DNA of 64,000 bases from Siphonodentalium dalli (Eukaryota > Mollusca > Scaphopoda > Gadilida > Siphonodentaliidae): positions 47,284,194 through 47,348,193 of the forward strand of contig CP136069.1 of NCBI GenBank assembly GCA_032622095.1, written 5' to 3'. The notes below the pieces were generated by a model that made no database searches, was not told the DNA's origin, and worked only from the letters and a program-made list of their open reading frames with translations. Positions 45,590 through 57,016 of this stretch are shown in pieces; position 1 is the first letter of the stretch, and the number at the start of each line of letters is the position of its first letter. A program made the translations under genes and the position numbers.

Positions 45590-45595
45590 AATAAA
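45590..45595 (+). terminator. poly(A) signal of membrane-protein gene
   Basis: AATAAA 13 bases after the stop codon, followed by GT-rich sequence (GTGTTAAT). This gives a very short 3' UTR. Confidence 0.55.
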
Positions 45596-45829
45596 GTGTT
45601 AATATTCACATAGCCTTTATGTTATAATAATTAATATTCAGTGATTGGTTCGTTCTATATCCCAATAAATCATACCATAACACGAACCGACATCACAGTT
45701 TTTTGACATACATGAATAAAAACGTAAATATAGGATGACGGTGGGTGTGTTTATAGTGCGCGGTCGTAGACTAATTAATCCGTATTTCAAATGCATGTAA
45801 AATATGTGGCTAACTTACGGTGGTGCGTG

Positions 45830-46211
45830 GTATGAAGCACTTAGTACAATGTGAAAAGCGGCCGCAGGGCCATTACCTTCCGCAAAACACACTCAAACTA
45901 TACACTCATTTATTAAGTAACTTTACTTTGGTAGCAATACACATGTAATATCGAAACTGCAGATATATTTCAGGGGAACAAAATTCTGCGAAGGTTAGAG
46001 AAAATTATAAGGAACAAGCTATATAAATACCTTTATGAGCCATTAATGCGTTTTATTGAGTGGTATGCCACTATGGCCGTTTTGAGCACGCCCAGTACAT
46101 ATGAAGCACTTAGTACAATGTGAAAAACGGCCGCAGGGCCATTACCTTCCGCAAAACACACTCAAACTATACACTCATTTATTAAGTAACTTTACTTTGG
46201 TAGCAATACAC
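45830..46211. repeat. 113-bp direct repeat pair
   Basis: TATGAAGCACTTAGTACAAT through TTGGTAGCAATACAC occurs at about 45831-45942 and again at about 46100-46211. The only difference noticed is one base (AAAGCGGCC against AAACGGCC-type). The 157 bases between them are unrelated. The near-identity implies a recent local duplication. Confidence 0.88.
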
Positions 46212-46935
46212 GATTTCCAGAAATTTTGCCAACCTGGGAGGGGTACTGTACTTCAAATCAATGCTGAGCCATTATCTTTGGCATAGGTCCCATCAGGCAT
46301 GTTTTAATTTCGACAGAAATGTTAGGTTTAATCATCTGTCTGTACTTTAGCTTCTTCGTACAATTTGTCATTGAGTTATGCCCCTTGGTTTGCACACACA
46401 AAACGCTCAATTTTACCCATTTTTTTTACTCAAATTGACCATTTTCAACCCAAAAACAGACCATGATAGAGCGAATGTCAGTAAATAAGCTTATTCCACC
46501 TAATAGAGCTATGTTAGAGCTGAGAAATATTTGAAATGGAAAAAAAGTTATCGTATCAATTTGAAAAAAAAAGTCTTTCGAGCCCAGATGACAGAATTCA
46601 GGGGAGAGAAATCGGGCTATTTTCCTGTAACCAATAACACAGAGTTGGCCTTCACTGAATACGATAACCCTGTTGCGTATCGAAATTTTTCACTTTTTTG
46701 AGAACTTTCCCAGTTTTGTAAAATAAATAAACCTTCAAACCAGTAATGCCACAGTTAACACAGGCTACACTGGCTGTTATGCCCCCCCCCCAGATACTTA
46801 TTTTTCTATTTTTCAGACCCCCTACAACCCGTAAAATCGTGTACTGCTACCTTTACTTTACTTTGGTCAGAATGTTACAGAAGATTACTGAGTATTACGG
46901 AACAAATAAGGTATCAGCTTGTTTTTTTAAATAAA
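46212..46935. other. spacer, nothing recognised
   Basis: Mixed sequence including a C10 run near 46783; no supported gene. Confidence 0.4.
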
Positions 46936-47299
46936 CTAGGGTATGCCCATAACAATCCAAAAGCTACGTTTTGCACGTGACAGTTTCTTATATATTATGC
47001 TTTTGTACGTTTGCGTTCGCCTCGGCCATATTAAATGCGTGGTACTCACCAACCCCGAAACAAGGTGATTCCCCACCGTGATATAGGGAGCTGGTGGTTC
47101 ACAATACTTAGTGTACCGAAGATTATTGAATCCCACCTGTGAAGACTGAGATAGAGATTTCAAAATTTGGTCTGGATTGACGGACACGCGAACCCAAAAT
47201 CTCCGGCAAAACTTTACCTTTGTACGTGTATAAACAATGCTAATTTTAAATCCATAATATATGTTCAAAGGGTCTGTTTTCTTACAAATTAAAGTATAG

Positions 47300-49790
47300 C
47301 CAAAGAAAATCAGTAAAGTAAAGGCAATTTGCTTATGAGTACACACCGTAATCAGCACACGAATTGTGTTGTGACAAAAGCATAATTCTGTGTACATATT
47401 GACATACTTAATTGATATTAGATATGGAGCCACGCTGAAAATTAACTTTAATCCCACTTTTAAGGGGTTTTTTAAATTTAAAGAGCGTTTCGCGATTATA
47501 TAAATTATTAATTGTCGCAATTAATCTTACCATGAAATATGTGATTTAAAATTTGGCATATACATTAATTATGATTCTGCGAGATATAATGCCACACTTT
47601 TAGGGTAAAATTGGATGGCCGTCAAATTGTAGTCGTATAAGTGAAAAATTTGACGTTTTTTCACTAATATCTTCTAGATCAGTTTCTGCTGTATGGAACT
47701 GGTTCAGATTTGTGACTTTATTTTTTTATTATTCATATTAACTGATCATTGGAGCAATAAAATAAGCCATTCATGAGGTCCACGCCCCTTCCAATCCCTC
47801 AACAATTATATTTTACAGAACTCGGTATGAAATTCCACCAAAAATCACCATTTGGGCTCTCGTCATATGTTAACAAGAAATGGAGATAATTGTGCAAACC
47901 AAGTGAGGCATACCATGGTTTATGAATATTTCAACTCAATGGAACTAAAATTGTCACTTGGTCTGAAAATGGCGACCAAAACCTTGGAAAAGGTCAACAT
48001 TGGCCCAGCATGCCATGTACTAGCCTGTGGTCGATTAACGAAATTGTCTGTTCTGTCTTATATACATTAAATTCAAATATTTCTGGGGCACATTGGTTGG
48101 GTGTTACTAATGTAACGACTGACATTACCAAAATTATTGGATCACATCAAAATCGGCAAAAAATAACTTTTCAGGTTTGGTCCATTTATTCAAGTAAATG
48201 GAACGATCTTTGCTATAAAAAATGTTTGTTTTGATCTGTCTTAAATATTTGACTTTTTCACGAATCTCCTTGTTTGACTTTCTAAAGGACTTCTGGTCCA
48301 CATGCCAGTGCATTACGCTGGCTATTTCTAGTGTGATAGGTGTGGGGACGCCTACCCAGATAGACGTGTTACCTGGTCTGACACCCATTTGCCTATAATG
48401 GTTCCACGTGTTCTTGGGTCAGAGTAGGAACATAATTATGCCCATCTCAGTTCAGTTTCAGCTCATTTCCGTTCAAAATCTTTGCCAGACTGGCAGACTC
48501 CAATACATTTTCGGCAAATTTACATACTGCAATGATTTAAAATGAAATTGTCGTGCCGCGTAAGGTACTGGTACAACCAGATCATATTGTTGTCAGTTGA
48601 TTGAGTAACATGTTTAATAACCAAGTGAATCACGGTGTGCTTACCTTTACAGAAAAGCAGATAATAATGTCGGGATACCTTTGAAAATATCAACTTTTCT
48701 ACCAAATATTTTGGACATTTTGCAAGCCAGCTTGAGCATATTTTTCTAAAAACACATCACGGAGATGTATTTAAGACGGATCAAAATAAAAATTGTGCAA
48801 ACCTGAAAGTTATTTTTTGCCGATTTTGAGAGAAAATTCCAATAATTTTGGTAATGATATAGTAACACTTATCTAAAATGCATAATAAATGTTAGTATTC
48901 AATGACAGAACAGCCAATTTTATTCATCAGCCACAACTTTTAAGCGATTGCATGGCACGCTGCGACAATATTTACCATTGTCTAAATTTGGCCGCCATTT
49001 TGACAGCTATTTTTAGCCAAAGTGGCAATTTTGGTTCCATTGAGTTGAACTATTCACGAGTAATGGTATTCCTCATTTACTTTGCACAGTTCTGCTCAGT
49101 TTGGGTTGAAATATGACTAGAATCCCAATGGTGATTTTTGGTGAAATTTGATACCACGTTCTGTAAAATCGAATTATTGAGGGATCGGAAGGGGCTGGGA
49201 TTCCAAGAATGGCATATTGTAATGCTCCGGGGATCAGTTAACATGGACAATACAACATAAAGTGACATTTCCGAACCAGTTCCATACAGAAGAAACTGGT
49301 CTAGAAGATATTAGTGAAAACAGGTCAAATTTTCCAATTACGGTTACCATTTTGACAATCATCTTGAACGGGGAGTTCCAATTTCACCCTAAAATGTTCT
49401 ATTATATCTCACAGCGTCATACTTACTGTATGTGCTAAATTTAAATATCAGTTTCCAAGGTAAGATTAACATATATTACATTATATAATCACGGAACGCT
49501 CTTTAAATTAAGAAAATCCGTTCAAAGAGGGGTTAACACGAAATTTCATCGTGGTTCCATATCTAATATCAATTAGTTTGTGAATATGTACATATGTGCA
49601 AAATTTCTTGCTTTAGTCACGAAGTGAACAATTCTTTTTAGCGTTTGTGGTCGACAGATTTGTACATTAACACAATTCCAATTTTCACCTTTTTTTACAT
49701 TTTACATATTCCTGTATTTTGAACCAAAAACGACCAAGAAGTCAGTAATGTAAAGACACATCATAATCGGCATATGAATTATAGGAAGTG
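47300..49790. mobile_element. second long-TIR element, same family as 43200-44420
   Basis: Left arm blocks (GCTCCATATCTAATATCAATTA in reverse near 47410; AACGCTCTTTAAATTT in reverse near 47480; CACTAATATCTTCTAGATCA near 47669; TTCAACTCAATGGAAC near 47929) reappear inverted at 49560, 49497, 49300 and 49040. The arms are at least about 600 bases and diverged. The interior contains TTTTTGCCGATTTTG-type inverted words near 48160 and 48815. No transposase is recognised. Confidence 0.68.
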
Positions 49791-49975
49791 AGCAACCATT
49801 TCGGTTTCTTATTTCTGGGAGAGGGGTGAAAAAGATAGCTTTAAAACAATCTTCAACGGGATCGAACGTCTCAGGTCAGGAAACCATTTGCACATGTGCC
49901 CCTATTGTAAAATTTCCAACTGGTAGCTCATTCATTCTCACTTTTGGATATTTCAAGCCAGAACACTTATGGTTG

Positions 49976-49979
<4 letters not shown>

Positions 49980-50016
<37 letters not shown>

Positions 50017-50062
50017 CTATATATATAGCTATATATATATATATATATATATATATCTATTA
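49980..50062. repeat. (AT)n microsatellite with AGCT breaks
   Basis: Perfect AT runs are interrupted twice by AGCT. It directly precedes the first satellite unit. Confidence 0.92.
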
Positions 50063-53000
50063 TATATTTTGGAAGATGTGTGTGTTTGTGTGTGTGTGTA
50101 ATCGATGAACTCAAAAGCGGCCGACCCGATTTTGATGAAACTTGGTATGTGGGGATATTTTAGGCCGGTGAGTGACATAGGCATATTAATTTGCCCGTGC
50201 GACGTCACATTGACCTTGACATCGGGTCATTTCAAGGTCAAACGCCCGAATATCACGGGATTTTCAAGGTCAAACGCCCGAATATCACGGGATTTCGATG
50301 AAAATTTGTGTCTATGGATACTTTCGTATGGGGAGACTCATAAGTCTATTCATTTGCCCGTGCGACGTGACCTTGACTTTGAAATCGGGTAAATTCAAGG
50401 TCAAATCGCGAATTTTGATGGGATTTCGACGAAATTTGATACGTGGGGTTACCTTTGTCCACTGAGTATTTTGGACGGATCGAGTCGTGACCCCCATCTG
50501 ACCTTGACCTTCAAAATGATCAATTCGGGGTCAAATCGAGTAAAACCGGATGGATTTCGACGGGTACTTTTGTCGGGTACTTTTGTCCGTGCAGTGTTTT
50601 GGACGGGTCAAATCGAGACCCAACTGACCTTGACCTTCAAAATGGACAATTCAAGGTCAAATCGCGCAATTCGCCGAAAAGCAGAGGGGTAACAGCCCGG
50701 ACGAAGTCGGGTCCACCAGCTAGTATATCTATTATATATTTTGGAAGATCTGTTTGTGTGTGTGTCTGTGTGTATGTGTGTTCGCGATGAACTCGAAAAC
50801 GGCCGAGCCGATTTCGATGAAACTTGGTATGTGGGGGTATTTTCGGCCGGGGGTGGCATGGGCCTATTAATTTGTCCGTGCGACGTGACCTTGACCTTGA
50901 AATCGGGTAATGTCAAGGTCAAACGCCCGAATATCACGGGATTTCGACGAAACTTGGTATGTGGGGGTACTTTCGTATGGGGAGTCTCATAAGCATATCC
51001 CTTTGCCCGTGAGACGTGACCTCGACCTTGAAATCGGGTAAATTCAAGGTCAAATCGCCAATTTTGATGGAATTTCGTCGAAATTTTATACATAGGGTTA
51101 CTTTTGTCCACTGGGTGTCTTGGACGGGTCAAATCGTGACCCCGACCTGACCTTGACCTTCAAAATGATCAATTCAAGGTCAAATCGGGTAAAACCGGAT
51201 GGATTTCGACGGGTACTTTTGTTCGGGCAGTGTTTTGGACGGGTCAAATCGTGACCCCGCCTGACCTTGACCTTCAAAATGGACAATTCAAGGTCATATC
51301 GCGCAATTCGCCGAAAACCAGAGGCGAAACATCCCGGACGAAGTCGGGTCCACCATCTAGTATATATATATATATATCTATTATATATTTTTGGAAATAT
51401 GTCTGTCTGTCTGTGTGTTGGACTCGAAAACGGCTAAGCCGATTTCGATGAAACTTTGTATGTGGGTGTACTTTCGGCCGGGGAGTGGCATGGGCCTATT
51501 AATTTGCACGTGCGACGTGACAATGACCTTGAAATCGGGTCATTTCAAGGTCAAACGCCCGAGTGTCTAGGGATACTTTCGTATGGGGAGTGTCGTAAGC
51601 CTATTCCTTTGCCCGTGCGACGTGACCTTGAAATCGGATCAATTCAATGTTGACCTTGAATTGACCCGATTTCAAGGTCAAGGTCACGTCGCACGGGCAA
51701 ACGAATATGTTCATGAAACTGCCCATACGAAAGTATCCCCAGACACTAATTGTCATCGAAATCCCGTGATACTCGGGCGTTCTACCTTGAAAATGACCCG
51801 ATTTCAAGGTCAAAATCACGTCGCTCGGCCGAAAGTACCCCCACATATCAAGTTTCATCGAAATCGGCTCGGCCGTTTTCGAGTCCATCGCGAACACACA
51901 GACACACACACACACATATTTCCCAAAATATATAATACAAGAAGGTAACCCGACTTCGTCCGGGCTTTGATCTTGAATTGTCCATTTTGAAGGCCAAGGT
52001 CATGTGGGGTCACGATTTGACTCGTCCAAAACACTGCCCGAACAAAAGTACCCGACAGAAGTACCCGTCGAAATCCATCCGGTTTTACCCGATTTGACCT
52101 TGAATTGATCATTTTGAAGGTCAATGTCAGTTCGGAGTCACGATTTGACCCGTCCAAAACACTCAGTGGACAAAAGTAACCCCATGTATGAAATTTCGTG
52201 GAAATCCCATCAAAATTCGCGATTTGACCTTGAATTGACCATATTTCAAGGTCAAGGTCTCGTCGCACGGGCAAATGAATAGGCTTATGAAACTCCCCAT
52301 ACGTAAGTATCCCTAGACACTAATTTTCATCGAAATCCCGTGATATTCGGGCGTTTGACCTTGACATGACCCAATTTCAAGGTCAAGATCACGTCGCACA
52401 GGAAAATTATTAGGCCTATGTCACTCCGCGGCCGAAAATACCCCCACATACCACGTTTCATCGAAATCCCGTGATATTCGGGCGTTTGACCTTGAAATGA
52501 CCCGATTTCAAGGTCAAGGTAACGTCGCACGGGCAAATTAATAGGCATATGTCACTCCCCGGCCGAAAAAACCCCCACATACTAAGTTTCATCGAAATCG
52601 GCTCGGCCGTTTTCGAGTCCATCGATTACAGACACACACACACACACACACACAGATCTTCCAAAATATATAATAGTCTAGAAGGTGACCCGACTTCCTC
52701 AAGGTCAGGTCGGGGTCACGACTCGACCCGTCCAAAACACTCAGTGGACATAAGTAACCCCACGTATCAAATTTCGTCGAAATCCCATCAAAATTGGCGA
52801 TATGACCTTGAATTGACCCGACTTCAAAGTCAATGTCACGTCGCACGGGCAAATGAATATGCTTATGAGACTCCCCATACGAAAGTACTCCCACATACCA
52901 AGTTTCATCGAAACCCCGTGATATTCGGGCGTTTGACCTTGAAATGACCCGATTTCAAGGTCAATGTCACATCGCGCGGGCAAATTAATATGTTTATGCC

Positions 53001-53270
53001 ACTCCCCGGCCTTATGTAGCCCCACATACCAAGTTTCATCGAAATCCCGTGATATTCGGGCGTTTGACCTTGAAATTACCCGATTTCAAGGTCAAGGTCA
53101 CGTCGCACGGACAAATTAATAGGCCCATGCCACCCCCGGCCGAAAATACCCCCACATACCAAGTTTCATCGAAATCGGCTTGGCCGTTTTCGAGTTCATC
53201 GCGAACACACACACAGACACACACACACACATATCTTCCAAAATATATAATAGACTATAAGGTGACCCGA
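50050..53270. repeat. head-to-head satellite-like array (TCAAGGTCA-rich)
   Basis: Units begin with TATATTTTGGAAGAT and TGTGTG, continue with GAACTCGAAAACGGCCGAGC, GATTTCGATGAAACTTGGTA and GTGCGACGTGACCTTGACC, and end with CCGGACGAAGTCGGGTCCAC. Three plus-oriented units (about 50050-50720, 50730-51350, 51370-51645) are mirrored by three inverted ones (about 51650-51960, 51960-52680, 52680-53270) around a centre near 51648. Many TGACCTTGA / TCAAGGTCA words are present. Open frames through the units are not conserved between them. Confidence 0.85.
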
Positions 53271-54840
53271 CTTCGTCCGGGCTATTCAAAAACCAAATTT
53301 CAAGTCGATAGCTCCACCCGTTTCCGAGATCTGGTCTGCGCATGCGCGAAGCTGGCGTCGCACGGGCTCGGCGACCCGATAAAATTCGTATCCGGGGCAA
53401 GATACATTCACATACCAAATTTCAAGTCGATAGCTCCACCCGTTTTCGAGATATATAGCCCAATGTCATTTGCGGATACATCGGCCGGTGATGAGTTAAC
53501 GCGACATCGGCCGGTAAGAGTTAAACGCGATCACGTCACGATCTGTTGACGGCGTAATATATTTACTGAATGTTTTTCGATGAGCGAAGCATGGTCCTGC
53601 GTTCTTCCCGATAATTAAGGTAGAAACTTTAAACGTACACAGGCGTGTGATAAATCATTGGAAAGATGAAGCGCCACAGATTCTAACCGTGCAAATTATA
53701 TGACTGGCAATTTATTATTCGCGCTATATCGAATCGATTTGTGAGCACCGAACTGAAATATATTAGCGCAAAACGGCGTAAAAACAGATTTGACCTCGGC
53801 ACGTGAAAAGTTGACCTCGGATCTGAAAATTAATATGCCTATGCCACTTCGCGACCGATAGTATCCTCACATACGAAGTTTCATCGAAATCGGGTCGGCC
53901 GTTTTCGAGTTCATCGCGAACACACACACAGACCACAGATACACAGACCACAGATACACAGACAGATCTTCCAAAAATATATAATAGACTAGAAGGTGAC
54001 CCGACTTCGTCCGGGCTATTCAAAAAACAAATTTCAAGTCGATAGCTCCACCCGTTTCCGAGATCTGGTATGAGCATGCGCGAAGCTGGCGTCGCACGGG
54101 CTCGGCGACCCGATACAATTCGTATCCGGGGCAAGATACATTCACATACCAAATTTCAAGTCGATAGCTCCATCCGTTTCCGAGATATATATATTGCCCA
54201 ATGTCATTTGCGGATACCTCGGCCGGTTAAGAGTTAAACGCGATCACGTCACGATCTGTTGACGGCGTAATATATTTACGGAATGTTTTTCGATGAGCGA
54301 AGCATGGTCCTGCGTTCTTCCCGATAATTAAGGTAGAAACTTTAAACGTACACAGGCGTGTGATACATCATTGGAAAGAGGAAGCGCCACAGATTCTAAC
54401 CGTGCAAATTATATGACTGTCAATTTATTATTCGCGCTATATCGAATCGATTTGTGAGCACCGAACTGAAATATATTAGCGCAAAACGGCGTAAAAAAGG
54501 TTTGACCTCGGCACGTGAAAAGTTGACCTCGGATCTGAAAATTAATATGCCTATGCCACTTCCCGACCGATAGTACCCTCACATACGAAGTTTCATCGAA
54601 ATCGGCTAGGCCGTTTTCGAGTTCATCGCGAACACACAGACACACAGACACACACACACAGACAGATCTTCCAAAATATATAATAGACTAGAAGGTGACC
54701 CGACTTCGTCCGGGCTATTCAAAAACCAAATTTCAAGTCGATAGCTCCACCCGTTTCCGAGATCTGGTCTGCGCATGCGCGAAGCTGGTGTCGCACGGGA
54801 TCGGCGACCCGATACAATTCGTATCCGGGGCAAGATACAT
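53271..54840. repeat. array: 122-bp-type units and an AT/CG spacer unit
   Basis: Each composite unit starts TAGAAGGTGACCCGACTTCG, has one to two copies of the 122-bp type (CAAGTCGATAGCTCCACCC, TCTGCGCATGCGCGAAGC), then a roughly 370-base block (GCCCAATGTCATTTGCGGAT, TTCTTCCCGATAATTAAGG, ATATCGAATCGATTTGTGAG), and closes with GTTTCATCGAAATCGG and ACACACACAGA. The large block recurs at 53460-53830, 54200-54540 and 57205-57590. Confidence 0.82.
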
Positions 54841-54843
54841 AGT

Positions 54844-54993
54844 CAATAGTTAACTGTCATCAGCGACGAACGAAGTTTCTCCTCGAGTGAGATGCGCAGG
54901 ATTATTTTTCACGAGGCGTTAGCCGAGTGAAAAATAATCCTCGCATCTCACTGAGGAGAAACTTCGTTCGTCGCTGATGACAGTTAACTATTG
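54844..54993. repeat. 150-bp palindrome at Crypton edge
   Basis: CAATAGTTAACTGTCATCAG pairs with CTGATGACAGTTAACTATTG. The arms of about 67 bases are nearly perfect around the tip CGAGGCGTTAGCCGAG. Confidence 0.92.
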
Positions 54994-55369
54994 TGTTTAT
55001 TATATTTTCCACAACAGTTTGTCACGACGCAACTCTAATAACATGCATTGAGAAGATGTTCCGATTCTGAATATTGACCTAAATGTTTCCGTTAAATTAC
55101 GCGCAATGATAAGATAACAACCCAAATAAGGTAAATCTATTACGTCACTCATTCATTAATTTTTTACTATAGCGGCGCGCGCCATAGTATTTTGCCCCGT
55201 ATAAGGAACGTGACGTCATTTCATTGACTGATTTCTCCTATTGCCACCAACTTCAAAGGAGATTGTTTTGGAGGAATTTTTCAAACAAACAACAAACTTT
55301 ATTGATTAAATTAGTAAGTGTTTTTGGGGTGTCATTGTGTGGATAAGCCTTCCTAGTAACTGTTCTATA

Positions 55370-57016
55370 TCACTGTTCACTTTCATTTGGAATATCCACT
55401 CGAATATCAGTGGAACTTGAAGTGGAACTGCTTGAAGATACTGCAGTGGATTTCAGCACTGTTTTCATTTTCTTGGTGCAAATGCACTTGTGGGAATAAT
55501 TGTTTATCACGATTTCGATCTTTGGATTCCGAAGTGTAGCGTAACCAAAAATGTTTCCCAGTTGGTGTTGATCCTGCAAATTCACTGAGCTGGAATTTGA
55601 TGTCGATAATACATTGGTGGTCTGTGTTTTTGGTGCTCTATTTTGTGTTTTCTGACTGTGCACTGGAACTGGTGGATTTTCCGGAATTTCAGCAGGTGAC
55701 TCGTTGGACAAAATAGCAGATATAGATTTTTCCTGGTGAGTGTTCATCCTTGAATAATTATTAATGCTATTAACATTGCGATGCCCAGACACTTGAACTA
55801 TATGGTGTGATGGGATGTCAGCATCATTTAGTTCCTGAATCAAGCGTTTCCTTGTGCTATGATTTGTGAGTCTTCTCTCTGCAGATAATTCACCATCAAT
55901 TTTCATCTGCGGCATGAATTTTCGAATTTGGTTTATACCCAGGCGCTGATTTTTGAACCATTTTTGCCCACTCGCGACGTAGGTGTTTGTATCAATCTGT
56001 TTCTGTGTATCCGATACCATAGACATATAGAATGGCGAATCTGGCGATAACATGTTGATCGGACGTTTCTCTTTAAATATATTGTAAATATAAATAGGGT
56101 TCCTTTCTTGTGTTGTTGTTTCATATGCCTTTGCTTTCAAAACTCTGTTATTAGCAACATCCCCGCCCGTTCTGGTTTTTGTCTGGCGTTCTTTCTCGAT
56201 AAATATGTACTGTTTTCCGCTTTCGTCGCTTCCAATTTGAACGTCGCCCCATAGCAAATCGTACTGCTCTTGGCCGCCTCTCATCCCACAGTGAGTGGTA
56301 AATGTGAGCCACATTGTATTTAGCAATGACTTTGGGGAGCATGAGCCCAATACATTCTTCTCATTAAGCTGTACAATTTCGGTATTTGTTAATCGGTCGG
56401 CCTCGAGTGGTTTATTTCCCTTCCCAATGGATTTCAAATGCTTTTGTTTGGTTTTCATAACGTCCCTAGCTCTTGCAAAAATAGGGTTTTGCACAATACA
56501 CTTAGTGTAGCCAGCTTTTCTCAGATATCTACTAATGCTGGAGTAGAACGCCCTGAGTGTGGTGGGTTCATATTCATCACCATCTCGCCGTCTCACAGAC
56601 ACAAGGAAGTGACATAGGTACTCACAAAGAGTTCCAGGCTCGAGTTCCGCAAATTCTGATGTAAAGTCATATTTTGCCTTCAAGAAATTCTGGAATAACC
56701 TAACATCCAACATGGTTTTCTTTAATGTATTTTGATTTTCATTTTCGGCCATAAAGTTAGTCAATTGCTTATCATCCATCATTTGAAATCTCCCGTAGGA
56801 TCGAGAATTCGATTCCGCAGCTCCCGAAACATTCTCGCTGGCATCGGCAGTCACCGAATCATCAACGTTACCATAATCTATGTCCGATTCCAAAAGTTGG
56901 CGTAAAAAGTCATCATCAATCGTTCCTAAATCCATTTCTGACAACTGCAGTGACATTTTTACAGCTCGACAGAAGACAATTATTTTAGTGTAAGGGGAGT
57001 AACCCAAAACGTGCAT
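55370..57016 (-). CDS. Crypton tyrosine recombinase, intact
   Basis: A 548-codon uninterrupted frame for a tyrosine recombinase of the Crypton class, which moves circular or linear DNA by site-specific recombination through a 3'-phosphotyrosine. An N-terminal SAM-like DNA-binding half (about residues 80-200; LTNFMAENENQNT, YSSISRYLRKAGYTKC) precedes the catalytic half (about 225-435). Catalytic residues are in place: Arg246 in CGMRGGQEQYDL, His386 and Arg389 in NHSTRKRL, His412 in SGHRNVNS and the nucleophile Tyr421 in INNYSRM, with normal spacing. The tail (440-548) is Ser/Pro-rich and probably disordered. A second Met at residue 21 (MSLQLSEMDL, codon at 56956-56954) is the more natural start. 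The catalytic half resembles the recombinase-derived domain of host proteins such as ZMYM2 and QRICH1. No introns are seen. Confidence 0.9.
   Translation of the reverse strand: MHVLGYSPYTKIIVFCRAVKMSLQLSEMDLGTIDDDFLRQLLESDIDYGNVDDSVTADASENVSGAAESNSRSYGRFQMMDDKQLTNFMAENENQNTLKKTMLDVRLFQNFLKAKYDFTSEFAELEPGTLCEYLCHFLVSVRRRDGDEYEPTTLRAFYSSISRYLRKAGYTKCIVQNPIFARARDVMKTKQKHLKSIGKGNKPLEADRLTNTEIVQLNEKNVLGSCSPKSLLNTMWLTFTTHCGMRGGQEQYDLLWGDVQIGSDESGKQYIFIEKERQTKTRTGGDVANNRVLKAKAYETTTQERNPIYIYNIFKEKRPINMLSPDSPFYMSMVSDTQKQIDTNTYVASGQKWFKNQRLGINQIRKFMPQMKIDGELSAERRLTNHSTRKRLIQELNDADIPSHHIVQVSGHRNVNSINNYSRMNTHQEKSISAILSNESPAEIPENPPVPVHSQKTQNRAPKTQTTNVLSTSNSSSVNLQDQHQLGNIFGYATLRNPKIEIVINNYSHKCICTKKMKTVLKSTAVSSSSSTSSSTDIRVDIPNESEQ

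Noticed and set aside
46936-47520. A 194-codon minus-strand frame
   Set aside because: It overlaps the arm of the long-TIR element at 47300-49790, whose inverted partner does not keep the frame, and the sequence has no recognisable domain.
50105-53549. Open frames up to 174 codons in the TCAAGGTCA-rich array
   Set aside because: They follow repeat units, are open on both strands, are not conserved in frame between units, and start or end in microsatellites.
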